A stretch of 13,182 nucleotides of DNA from Gemmataceae bacterium (GCA_947490035.1 CANLGS010000032.1:1-13182); one strand, 5' to 3'. Positions 1 to 6,731 are shown, counted from the first letter of the stretch. The notes: generated by a model not told the origin, from the sequence alone. A program made the numbers and translations.

Positions 1-23
1 AGTCCGAAGGACTGCCACTCCTC

Positions 24-46
24 AGCCCAGGGCAACGCCCTGGGTT
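24..46. repeat. Short palindrome upstream of the peptidase gene
   Basis: CCCAGGGC (26-33) and GCCCTGGG (37-44) form a perfect 8-bp stem around the loop AAC. A G-T and an A-T pair at the base can extend it to 10 bp. A second small stem, AGTCC-GAA-GGACT, lies at 1-13. The gene upstream is outside the window, so I cannot tell whether this is its terminator or a dispersed palindromic repeat. No T-run follows on the + strand, which favours a repeat. Confidence 0.6.
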
Positions 47-116
47 CTTGTGGGGCGACGCGAACCGCGCCGTAGGTCCGCGAACTTGCGAAGCCGCGAG
101 CAGCTTTCCTGCCGCC

Positions 117-122
117 TATAAT
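117..122 (+). promoter_or_regulatory. Candidate -10 box (TATAAT) of the peptidase gene
   Basis: A consensus TATAAT lies 39 bases before the start codon at 162, inside otherwise GC-rich sequence. This predicts a transcript start near 129 and a leader of roughly 33 bases. No good -35 hexamer is seen at the usual spacing; the nearest TTG-like site (TTGCGA, 86-91) is 25 bases away, which is too far. The call therefore rests on the -10 match alone. Confidence 0.4.
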
Positions 123-148
123 CTCTCTCGTCCATTCTCACTCACCCC

Positions 149-153
149 AGGAG
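149..153 (+). promoter_or_regulatory. Shine-Dalgarno site AGGAG fixing the start at 162
   Basis: AGGAG ends 8 bases before the ATG at 162. It supports that start over the open frame reaching back to a TTG at 48, which would place the palindrome-flanking DNA in front of the signal peptide. Confidence 0.75.
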
Positions 154-161
154 CGAACCTC

Positions 162-2330
162 ATGCGCCTGACACGCTGGGCGATGGCGACGACCGTCGCA
201 ACGCTGGCCGCACTACTGGTTTCCACAACGCAAGCCGAGGAGCCGAAGAAGTTGAAGTACCCCGACACCAAGAAGGGCGATGTGGTTGACGTGTACCACG
301 GCACGAAGGTCGCGGACCCGTACCGGTGGCTCGAAGACGACGTGCGCAAGTCGAAGGACGTGGCCGACTGGGTCGAGGCCGAGAACAAGGTCACGAACGC
401 GTTCCTGGAGGGCATCCCGGAGCGCGAGGCGATCAAGAAGCGCATCACCGACATCTTCAACTTCGAGAAGATCAGCGCCCCGGCGAAGCACGGCGGCCGG
501 TACCTCATCTCCAAGAACGACGGCTTGCAGAACCAGAGCGTGATGTACGTGCAGGACACGCTCGACGGCGAGTTCAAGCTCCTCCTCGACCCGAACGCGT
601 GGACGAAGGACGGCACGCTCGCGCTCAGCGGGTTGGAAGTAAGCGACGACGCCAAGCTCATCGCCTACGGCACCGCGCAGTCGGGCAGCGACTGGAACAC
701 GTGGAAGGTGCTCGATGTCGCCACCGGCAAGACGCTGACCGACGAACTGAAGTGGGTCAAGTTCAGCGGAACGTCGTGGTCGAAGGACGGCAAGGGCTTC
801 TACTACAGCCGGTTCCCGGAACCGGAGATGAAGGACGGGCAGTTCCTCAGCCTCAACGTGGATCAGAAGCTCTACTATCACAAAATCGGCACACCGCAGA
901 GCGAAGATAAGTTGATCTACGAGCGGAAGGACAACCCGACGTGGACGGTCGGCGGCGGCGTGACCGAGGACGGCAAGTACCTCATCATCTCCATCGGCGA
1001 CGGCACCACCAGCCGCAAGGCGCGCATCAGTTATCAAGACCTCAGCGACCCGACCAACAAGGTCGTTGACCTGATCGACAACCACGAGGGCAAGTTCAAC
1101 TTCCTGGGCAACGACGGCGGCGTGTTCTACTTCCAGAGCGACTACAAGGCGCCGAAGTATCAGATCATCGCCATCGACACGAAGACCCCCGACAAGAAGA
1201 ACTGGAAGACGATCGTCGCGGAGGCGAAGGAACCGCTGGACAGCGTGGGGCTGGTCGGCAACCGCTTCGTTTGCAGCTATCTGAAGGACGCGAAGACAGC
1301 CGTGAAGGTCTACGAGGTGGACGGCAAGTTCGTGCGCGATGTGACGCTGCCCGGCATTGGCACCGCAAGCGGCTTCCACGGTCTGCGCACCGACACCGAG
1401 ACGTTCTACACGTTCAGCAGCTTCGCCACGCCGACGAGCATCTACCGCTACGACCCCGCGACCGGCGAGAGCAAGCTGATCCGTCAGGCGAAAGTGAAGT
1501 TCGACCCGGCGATGTATGAAGTGAAGCAGGTCTTCTACAAGAGCAAGGACGGCACGGACGTGCCGATGTTCATCGCGCACAAGAAGGGCATCAAGCTCGA
1601 CGGCACGAACCCGACGCTGCTGTACGGCTACGGCGGGTTCAACATCTCGCTCACGCCGGGCTTCTCGGTGTCTAGGTTGCAGTGGATGGAGATGGGCGGC
1701 GTGTACGCGGTGGCGAACTTGCGCGGCGGCGGCGAGTACGGCGACGAGTGGCACCGCGCCGGCACGAAGCTCCAGAAGCAGAACGTGTTCGACGACTTCA
1801 TCGCGGCGGCCGAGTACCTCGTCAAAGAGAAGTACACGTCGCCGAAGAAGCTCGCGATTCAGGGCGGGAGCAACGGCGGGTTGCTGGTGGGCGCGTGCAT
1901 GACGCAGCGGCCGGACTTGTTCGGCGCGTGCTTGCCGGCGGTCGGCGTGATGGACATGTTGCGCTTCCAGAAGTTCACCGCGGGCCGGTTCTGGGTGGAC
2001 GACTACGGTTCGAGCGACAACAAGGACGACTTCGAGGCGCAGTACAAGTTCAGCCCGTACCACGTCCTTCTGAAGAACGGCCCCAAGGCGTACCCACCGA
2101 CGATGGTAACCACAGCCGACACGGACGACCGCGTGGTGCCGGGTCACAGTTTCAAGTTCGCGGCGGCGCTACAGGCGAACCACACCGGCCCGAACCCGGT
2201 GCTGATCCGCATCGAGACGAAGGCCGGTCACGGGGCCGGCAAGCCGACGACGAAGGTGATCGAGGAGATCGCCGACATGTGGGCGTTCCTCGTGAAGACG
2301 CTCGACTTCAAGCCCTCATTTGAAAAGTGA
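162..2330 (+). CDS. Exported prolyl oligopeptidase (peptidase family S9A)
   Basis: A serine peptidase expected to cut short peptides after proline. From the ATG at 162 the product is 722 residues, close to the roughly 710 usual for the family. Residues 1-25 look like a signal peptide: basic start, hydrophobic stretch, then a TQA site before EEPKK. The mature enzyme is therefore probably periplasmic, whereas the well-studied animal enzymes are cytosolic. The beta-propeller domain spans roughly residues 90-440 and the alpha/beta-hydrolase domain follows. Visible catalytic elements are GGSNGG with Ser570, the DDR motif with Asp655 and Arg657, and AGHG with His690. Their spacing matches the family, and YGYGGF and NLRGGGEYG before the serine are typical. 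A -10 box and an AGGAG site precede it. The next gene starts 79 bp downstream past a hairpin, so this is probably a single-gene unit. Exact substrate unknown. Confidence 0.95.
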   Translation: MRLTRWAMATTVATLAALLVSTTQAEEPKKLKYPDTKKGDVVDVYHGTKVADPYRWLEDDVRKSKDVADWVEAENKVTNAFLEGIPEREAIKKRITDIFNFEKISAPAKHGGRYLISKNDGLQNQSVMYVQDTLDGEFKLLLDPNAWTKDGTLALSGLEVSDDAKLIAYGTAQSGSDWNTWKVLDVATGKTLTDELKWVKFSGTSWSKDGKGFYYSRFPEPEMKDGQFLSLNVDQKLYYHKIGTPQSEDKLIYERKDNPTWTVGGGVTEDGKYLIISIGDGTTSRKARISYQDLSDPTNKVVDLIDNHEGKFNFLGNDGGVFYFQSDYKAPKYQIIAIDTKTPDKKNWKTIVAEAKEPLDSVGLVGNRFVCSYLKDAKTAVKVYEVDGKFVRDVTLPGIGTASGFHGLRTDTETFYTFSSFATPTSIYRYDPATGESKLIRQAKVKFDPAMYEVKQVFYKSKDGTDVPMFIAHKKGIKLDGTNPTLLYGYGGFNISLTPGFSVSRLQWMEMGGVYAVANLRGGGEYGDEWHRAGTKLQKQNVFDDFIAAAEYLVKEKYTSPKKLAIQGGSNGGLLVGACMTQRPDLFGACLPAVGVMDMLRFQKFTAGRFWVDDYGSSDNKDDFEAQYKFSPYHVLLKNGPKAYPPTMVTTADTDDRVVPGHSFKFAAALQANHTGPNPVLIRIETKAGHGAGKPTTKVIEEIADMWAFLVKTLDFKPSFEK

Positions 2331-2353
2331 GAGTGTGAGTGTGAGGAGGCAAG

Positions 2354-2374
2354 CGGCCGGGTTCATCCCGGCCG
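2354..2374 (+). terminator. Hairpin after the peptidase gene, possible terminator
   Basis: CGGCCGGG (2354-2361) and CCCGGCCG (2367-2374) make a perfect 8-bp GC stem with the loop TTCAT, starting 24 bases after the peptidase stop codon. The following bases, TCTTCGCTT, are only weakly T-rich, so intrinsic termination is plausible but not assured. It also sits just 21 bases before the ribosome binding site of the next gene, so it would lie in the leader of any read-through transcript. Confidence 0.55.
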
Positions 2375-2394
2375 TCTTCGCTTGGTATGCTGTT

Positions 2395-2403
2395 GGAGGA
2401 GGG
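2395..2403 (+). promoter_or_regulatory. Strong Shine-Dalgarno site deciding the start at 2410
   Basis: GGAGGAGGG ends 6 bases before the ATG at 2410. The frame stays open upstream to 2320, overlapping the peptidase stop region and the hairpin, but this purine-rich site and the family-typical N-terminus MTETEWL both point to 2410. Confidence 0.8.
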
Positions 2404-2409
2404 CACACG

Positions 2410-3093
2410 ATGACTGAAACAGAATGGCTGAAAGAACGCGCCCGCCCGCAGATGATGGTGGGGCAACTGCGTGGGACGGCAGCAACAAGAACTAAACTCG
2501 GTCGCAGAAGGCTCCGGCTGTTCGGGTGCGGGTGTTGCCGGAGTTTCTGGGCGCACCTCAAGGACGAGCGACTGCACCGCGCGATCGAGTGCGCCGAGGC
2601 GTTCGCGGACGGCCTTGCGTCGAAGGCGGAACTAGAGGCGAGCAGAGACGCGGCGCGACAGGTTCCCGCTCGCGGCGCGCTCGCGCGCGGGGCAATGGGC
2701 GCGCGGGAGAGTACGGCCGCGTCGATGATAGTCGGGCTGACTTCGACCCAAGCGTTCTCCGCCGCGTTCGCAATGACTTGCTACGAACTTTCGCTCGCCG
2801 GATACTGCGGCGAAGAGGTCGATGCCAATACGTGCACCTGCGCAATTCTGCATGATGTTTTCGGCAACCCCTTCCGCCCCATCACCTTCTCCCCTTTCTG
2901 GCGTACTGACACCGCGGTGTCACTCGCGCGCGGGATGTACGACTCGCGCGACTTCGGTGCGATGCCGGTCCTCGCGGACGCGCTGCAAGACGCCGGGTGC
3001 GACAGCGACGACATCCTTTCGCACTGCCGCGACGCGAAGCAGGTTCACGTCCGCGGGTGCTGGGTCGTCGATCTGGTACTGGAGAAAGCGTAA
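2410..3093 (+). CDS. Gemmata-type paralogue family protein, unknown function
   Basis: A 227-residue protein of a family that I recognise from Gemmata-type planctomycetes, where it occurs in many copies per genome. I know of no assigned function. The family marks are visible: the N-terminus MTETEWL; RRLRLFGCGCCRSFW near residues 36-50 with a C-x-C-C cluster; a central Ala/Arg-rich helical part near 65-120; and a C-terminal block with FGNPFRP, an LARGMYDSRDF segment, LADALQDAGC and a terminal HVRGCWVVDLVL. No signal peptide or membrane segment is seen, so it is probably cytoplasmic. The Cys cluster could bind a metal, but this is a guess. A strong ribosome site precedes it. Gaps of 79 and 70 bp to its neighbours on the same strand give no clear operon. 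The C-terminal block is intact, so it is not an obvious decayed copy. Confidence 0.85.
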   Translation: MTETEWLKERARPQMMVGQLRGTAATRTKLGRRRLRLFGCGCCRSFWAHLKDERLHRAIECAEAFADGLASKAELEASRDAARQVPARGALARGAMGARESTAASMIVGLTSTQAFSAAFAMTCYELSLAGYCGEEVDANTCTCAILHDVFGNPFRPITFSPFWRTDTAVSLARGMYDSRDFGAMPVLADALQDAGCDSDDILSHCRDAKQVHVRGCWVVDLVLEKA

Positions 3094-3163
3094 CGGCGCG
3101 AATGCCGCGCGGCGGGCCGGCGTCTGATGTGACAATCACTCCCACACGCCGCCAGGACACGCC

Positions 3164-3856
3164 ATGCCCACGAACGCACCCAACACCGATGCTATCGCCG
3201 CCAAAGCCGTCGAACTCATCAAGCCCGATATGGTCGTCGGGCTTGGAACCGGCAAGGCCGCGACCGCGTTCATTCACGCGCTCGGCGCGAAGGTGCAAGC
3301 CGGTCTCCGAGTCCGCGGGCTGCCCACGTCGGAAGTGTCCGCGGCGCTCGCGACCAAACTCGGCATCCCGCTCGTGACGTTCGACGACGTGCCTTACATC
3401 GACGTGTGCGTGGACGGGGCCGACGAGATCGACCCGAACGGCGACCTCATCAAGGGCTACGGCGGCGCGCTCGTGCGCGAGAAGATCGTCGCCGCGTACG
3501 CGCGCAAGTTCGTCGTGCTCGCGGGCGCGGAAAAGGTAGTGAAGGTACTCGGCGCGCGCGGCAAGTTGCCGGTGGAGGTGGTGTCGTTCGCCCTGACGCC
3601 GTGCCGCCGACATCTCGAAGCGATGGGCTTCCCGTCGGAGGTGCGCATGAAGGACGGGCAAGTCGTCGTCACCGACAACGGGAACTACATTCTCGATTGC
3701 GTCACGACCGCGATCGCGAACCCCGCCGAGACGGACGCGAAGATGCTCGCGATCCCCGGCGTGGTCGGCACCGGGCTGTTCGCGAAGATGGCACACACGA
3801 TCATGATTCAGGCGGAAGACGGCAGCGTTGAGGTGAGGGAAGGTAGCGCGAAGTAA
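3164..3856 (+). CDS. rpiA: Ribose-5-phosphate isomerase A
   Basis: Interconverts ribose 5-phosphate and ribulose 5-phosphate in the non-oxidative pentose phosphate pathway, in the cytoplasm. The 230-residue length is normal for the family. Substrate and catalytic motifs are present in order: GLGTGKA near 26-32, DGADEID at 84-90 (Asp84 and Asp87), KGYGGALVREK at 97-107 (Lys97, and Glu106 as the expected catalytic base), and TDNGNYI in the second half. The start has AGGA six bases upstream (3154-3157). A weak extended -10-like sequence, TGTGACAAT, lies at 3128-3136 and may allow separate transcription from the gene 70 bp upstream; no -35 box is evident. The gene ends in TAA seven bases before the left arm of the large inverted repeat, which probably ends its transcript. 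Confidence 0.95.
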   Translation: MPTNAPNTDAIAAKAVELIKPDMVVGLGTGKAATAFIHALGAKVQAGLRVRGLPTSEVSAALATKLGIPLVTFDDVPYIDVCVDGADEIDPNGDLIKGYGGALVREKIVAAYARKFVVLAGAEKVVKVLGARGKLPVEVVSFALTPCRRHLEAMGFPSEVRMKDGQVVVTDNGNYILDCVTTAIANPAETDAKMLAIPGVVGTGLFAKMAHTIMIQAEDGSVEVREGSAK

Positions 3857-3862
3857 GAACGA

Positions 3863-4000
3863 AAAGCAGAAGAGAAGAGCCGCAGATAAACGCAGAAGAA
3901 CGCAGATTAAAGCCAAGAGACGGAGTTCTTCAAAACACTCTTCTCTTCGGTTTTGATCTGCGTCCTTCTGCGTCTATCTGCGGCTCTTCTCTTCTGCTTT
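3863..4000. repeat. 45-bp inverted repeat between convergent genes, likely bidirectional terminator
   Basis: The left arm (3863-3907) and right arm (3956-4000) are both 45 bases and are reverse complements with two mismatches, around a 48-base spacer. The arms are built from short iterated units of the CGCAGAT and CAGAAG kind and are much less GC-rich than the genes. The element fills the whole gap: the left arm starts 7 bases after the rpiA stop, and the right arm ends one base from the last base of the WD40 gene. The position suits a transcription stop in both directions. The iterated CGCAGAT sequence resembles a dispersed repeat that I associate with planctomycete genomes, but I cannot count copies here. 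Confidence 0.85.
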
Positions 4001-4001
4001 G

Positions 4002-5066
4002 TCACCCGGCTCGAAACACCGCGACGGCGCCCGCGCCGCTGCCGGCGGCGAGGCTCTTGTCGTCCGCCGACCACGTCAGCGCGCTCGCCTCGGTCTTTTC
4101 GCCCGCGAACTGGAACTCGCCCACCTGCGCGCCCTTGCGATTCGTCGGCTGCCACAACAGCACCTTCCCGTCGAGCGCCGCGGACGCCAGCAGGAACCCG
4201 CGGTGCTGGTACGCCAGCGCGGTAAGGTTCGCGTCCTCGTCGTGCCCGACCAGCATCGTCGGCTTCGACCCTTCGGGGCCGTTCGCGCTGAACTGACAAT
4301 CCCAGATGCACACCACCGGGCCGCCGCCGGTCGCGAGGTAGCGCGAGGTGAAGTCCCACGCCAGTTCGCGCACCTTCGTCTTGTAGCCCCACATCTGAAG
4401 TTCGCGCGACGCGTCGTAGTACCAGAAGTGGACCGTCGAATCCTGGTTGCCGTGTGCGAGAATCTTGCCGTCGGGACTCCACGCCAGCGCCAGCGGCGAT
4501 CCCTTCCACGCGAGCATCTTCGTGGGTTCGGCGCCGCTCAGCGGGTCGTAGGTCGTGGCCGAGCCGTAGGCGAGCAGCGTGAGGTGGTTCGTGCCCGGCC
4601 GCCACTTCAGGTCCATCACGGTGCCGGCCTGCGGCGGAAGCTCGCGCACCATTTCACCGGACGCACTCCAGACGCGCGTCTTCTTCCCGGCCGCGGTCGC
4701 GAGGTACTGACCGGACGGGTGCCACACCACTTTCTCCGCCCACGACGCGCCGGCGTCCAGCGTCTTCGCCTCTTGGCCTGTTGAAGTGTCCCACAGGCGC
4801 ACCTTGCTGTCCTGCCCCACCGACGCGAGCAACGCGCCGGTGGGCTGCCACGCGAGCGCGGCCGTTCCGAACCCGTGGCCCTTCAGTTGGTGGACCGGCT
4901 TGCCGGTGTTCGCGTCGAAGATCGTGATCGGCCCGCTGACCGCCGCGACCGCGAGCCGCGAGCCGTCCGGCGCCCACGCGACGCCGATGACGTGGTCCGG
5001 CACCGCCGCCTGCCACACCGGGCGGAGCCGGTTCTCTGCTTTGCCGAAGATGTTGATGCGCGCCAT
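4002..5066 (-). CDS. Cytoplasmic WD40-repeat beta-propeller protein
   Basis: A 354-residue protein made almost entirely of about eight WD40-like units of roughly 40 residues. Strand motifs start near residues 26, 68, 110, 149, 191, 231, 280 and 327, with the endings ITIFD, VRLWD, TRVWS, ATTYD, VHFWYYD, VCIWD, VLLWQ and AVAVF. This predicts a seven- or eight-bladed propeller used as a binding platform. There is no enzyme motif, signal peptide or membrane segment. The start at 5066 (MARINIFGK) is chosen because the propeller begins about 20 residues later and the frame further upstream runs through the intergenic hairpin; no Shine-Dalgarno site supports it. It lies 129 bp downstream of the histidine-rich GTPase gene on the same strand, so a shared role in metal handling is possible. 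The partner is unknown. Confidence 0.85.
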   Translation of the reverse strand: MARINIFGKAENRLRPVWQAAVPDHVIGVAWAPDGSRLAVAAVSGPITIFDANTGKPVHQLKGHGFGTAALAWQPTGALLASVGQDSKVRLWDTSTGQEAKTLDAGASWAEKVVWHPSGQYLATAAGKKTRVWSASGEMVRELPPQAGTVMDLKWRPGTNHLTLLAYGSATTYDPLSGAEPTKMLAWKGSPLALAWSPDGKILAHGNQDSTVHFWYYDASRELQMWGYKTKVRELAWDFTSRYLATGGGPVVCIWDCQFSANGPEGSKPTMLVGHDEDANLTALAYQHRGFLLASAALDGKVLLWQPTNRKGAQVGEFQFAGEKTEASALTWSADDKSLAAGSGAGAVAVFRAG

Positions 5067-5097
5067 GAGGGAGGTCCGGGTGGTGCGAGGGTGTTGA

Positions 5098-5166
5098 GGT
5101 GAACCGCGACCGTAAGGGAGCGGGTGTCGTCGCGAAACACCCGCTCCCTTACGGTCGCGGTTCACC
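5098..5166. repeat. 30-bp perfect inverted repeat between the CobW-like and WD40 genes
   Basis: 5098-5127 and 5137-5166 are exact reverse complements of 30 bases with a 9-base loop. In RNA this would be one long stable stem. It lies between two genes read in the same direction, 29 bases after the GTPase stop codon and 31 bases before the WD40 start. It could stop or weaken transcription into the WD40 gene, or protect the upstream message. No T-run follows on the - strand, so it is not a textbook intrinsic terminator. The perfect arms suggest a recent or actively maintained palindromic repeat. A smaller GC palindrome (CCGCCGCGGAGCGGCGG) lies at 5172-5188. Confidence 0.9.
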
Positions 5167-5195
5167 CAGAACCGCCGCGGAGCGGCGGACCACAC

Positions 5196-6353
5196 TCAAG
5201 TCAAGCAGCTCTTGAAGCCTTCCGTGAGCGCGTCGCGGTCGAGGTTGCGGCCGATGAAGATCAGCTTGTTCGAGCGCGGCGTCTTGCCCCACGGCTTGTC
5301 CAACTTGCCGTCGAACAGCATGTGCACGCCCTGGAACACGAACCGGTTCGGCTCGTTCTTGATCGACAGCACGCCCTTCATGCGGAAGATGTCCGGCCCC
5401 TTCGCCTGGAGCAACTCGCTCATCCACTTGTTCAGCTTCTTCGCGTCGAGTTCGCCCGCGGTCGTGATGCCCACGCTCGTCACCGACGAGTCGTGAACGT
5501 GATCCGGCACTTCCTCGTGCAACTTCAACCCGTGGGTCTTGCCGTGATCGTGCGAATGATCCTTCTCGTCGTGCGCGTGGTCGTGGTCGTGTTCACAGTG
5601 GTCGTGTTCGTGGTCGCAGTTGGAATGGTCCTTGCCGTCGTGCTCGTCGTGGGCGTGTTCCTTCTCGTGGTCGTCGTGTTCCTCGTGCTTGTGGCCGCCG
5701 TCCTTGAGGAAGTCGGGTTCGAGTTCGAGGATGCGGTCGAGGTCGAAGCCCTTCACGTTCAGCACGTTGTCGAGGTTCACATCCGCGTTCTTGGTGCGGT
5801 GAATCTTCGCGGTCGCGTTCATCTTCCGCATCATCTTTTCGAGCTTCTCCAACTCGTGCGTCGTCACGAGGTCGGTCTTGTTCAATAGGATCACGTCCGC
5901 GAACGCGATCTGCTCCTGCACCTCGTGCGAATCCCAGTGCAGCAGCACGTGCTTCGCGTCCACGAGCGTGACGATGCCGTCGATGGTGGTCTTGGCCTGC
6001 ACCTCGTCGTCCATGAAGAACGTCTGCGCGACCGGGCCGGGGTCGGCCATGCCCGTGGTCTCGATGAGGATGTAGTCGAACTTGTCGCGGCGCTTCATCA
6101 GGTTGCCGAGGATGCGGATCAGGTCGCCGCGGACGGTGCAGCAGATGCACCCGTTGTTCATCTCGAAGATTTCTTCTTCGGAGTTGATGACGAGGTCTTG
6201 ATCGACGCCGATCTCGCCGAACTCGTTCTCGATGACGGCGATGCGCTTGCCGTGGTGCGCGGTGAGGATGTGGTTGAGCAGCGTGGTCTTGCCGGCCCCG
6301 AGGAACCCGGTCAGCACGGTGACGGGCACGCGGTCGGTCGCGGTCGCGGGCAT
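5196..6353 (-). CDS. COG0523/CobW-family GTPase with histidine-rich metal-binding segment
   Basis: A G3E-family GTPase thought to deliver metal to client proteins; the family includes CobW (cobalt) and YeiR/ZNG1-type zinc chaperones. The 385-residue product shows Walker A GFLGAGKTT (16-24), the metal site GCICC (Cys69, Cys71, Cys72), the switch segment ETTGMADPG (98-106) and NKTD (158-161) for guanine recognition. A CobW C-terminal domain ends the protein at about 290-385. Between the two domains, residues 221-287 (about 5493-5693) hold 22 histidines among Asp and Glu, an unusually dense metal store or sensor. AGGAG seven bases before the ATG fixes the start, and a small hairpin covers that site. 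Zinc is the likeliest metal, but the sequence does not settle it; nickel or cobalt remain possible. No cobalamin genes are nearby, which argues against CobW proper. Confidence 0.92.
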   Translation of the reverse strand: MPATATDRVPVTVLTGFLGAGKTTLLNHILTAHHGKRIAVIENEFGEIGVDQDLVINSEEEIFEMNNGCICCTVRGDLIRILGNLMKRRDKFDYILIETTGMADPGPVAQTFFMDDEVQAKTTIDGIVTLVDAKHVLLHWDSHEVQEQIAFADVILLNKTDLVTTHELEKLEKMMRKMNATAKIHRTKNADVNLDNVLNVKGFDLDRILELEPDFLKDGGHKHEEHDDHEKEHAHDEHDGKDHSNCDHEHDHCEHDHDHAHDEKDHSHDHGKTHGLKLHEEVPDHVHDSSVTSVGITTAGELDAKKLNKWMSELLQAKGPDIFRMKGVLSIKNEPNRFVFQGVHMLFDGKLDKPWGKTPRSNKLIFIGRNLDRDALTEGFKSCLT

Positions 6354-6360
6354 GGGGACA

Positions 6361-6387
6361 CTCCTGTTCGTGGAAGGTGAACAGGGG
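6361..6387 (-). promoter_or_regulatory. Hairpin covering the Shine-Dalgarno site of the CobW-like gene
   Basis: On the message strand, CCTGTTC (6385-6379) and GAACAGG (6369-6363) form a perfect 7-bp stem around 9 bases. After one mismatch a further G-C pair is possible. The ribosome site AGGAG (6365-6361) lies in the 3' arm, with ATG seven bases later. The same symmetric sequence could instead be a repressor operator. It does not resemble the AT-rich Zur boxes that I know. Confidence 0.4.
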
Positions 6388-6600
6388 AATTGTACCAGCC
6401 GGGGGCATGGCGCGAAGGTGCGTGAGCGCGTTTGGTGGTTCGTTTAGCCGCGAGCCGCAGGCGAGCGTCACCCGTCACGAACGGGAACGCCCGGCCGGGT
6501 TTCCCCTGCGCCGGGCGCCCCGCCAGCGGAACGGACGGGGAACAGCCCCCGCCCGCATTTGTAACGGCCGAAGAACAGCAACTTGCGCACCGCATCGGGC

Positions 6601-6731
6601 GCACAGGGCTTCCGCCCTGTGCTACAAACGCCGGCCCCATCCGGGGCGGAAAACCAAAACACGGCGCTTTGTCTTCTGTATTTGCACCCCGGATGGGTCG
6701 CCGTTTGTAGCACGGGGTGGAAGCCCTGTGC
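6601..6731. repeat. 45-bp imperfect inverted repeat downstream of the efflux operon
   Basis: The left arm 6601-6646 (46 bases) and right arm 6687-6731 (45 bases) are reverse complements with four substitutions and one indel, around a 40-base AT-richer spacer. Each arm contains its own hairpin. In the left arm GCACAGGGC-TTCC-GCCCTGTGC has a perfect 9-bp stem; the right arm keeps an 8-bp stem with one G-T pair. The element starts 39 bases after the permease stop codon on the - strand, so it would be at the 3' end of the efflux transcript. A role in stopping transcription or protecting the message is likely. The nested structure resembles a REP-type or MITE-like palindromic element. Confidence 0.85.

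Noticed and set aside
213..2147. Long open frame on the - strand opposite the prolyl oligopeptidase gene (644 codons)
   Set aside because: It is a GC-driven shadow: the translation is an Arg/Val/His/Leu-rich string with no family motif, while the + strand product is a complete S9A enzyme.
2882..3916. Open frame on the - strand opposite rpiA and the gene before it (344 codons)
   Set aside because: Crosses two real genes and ends in low-complexity Arg-rich sequence; rpiA on the + strand has all catalytic motifs.
5067..5195. Upstream extension of the WD40 gene to an ATG at 5195
   Set aside because: It would translate the perfect hairpin and give an Arg-rich leader unlike the propeller; the start at 5066 is more natural.
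5124..5888. + strand frame with a Val-rich hydrophobic stretch that looks like membrane helices
   Set aside because: The Val codons (GTG, GTC) are the complement of the His and Asp codons of the GTPase linker, so the membrane appearance is an artefact.
5196..6353. True CobW of cobalamin synthesis
   Set aside because: No cobalamin gene is in the window, and the dense His segment fits the metal-chaperone branches of COG0523 better; the metal stays undecided.
6354..6600. Zur-type zinc operator upstream of the CobW-like gene
   Set aside because: No AT-rich inverted repeat of the known Zur type is present; the only symmetric site near the start is the GAACAGG hairpin.
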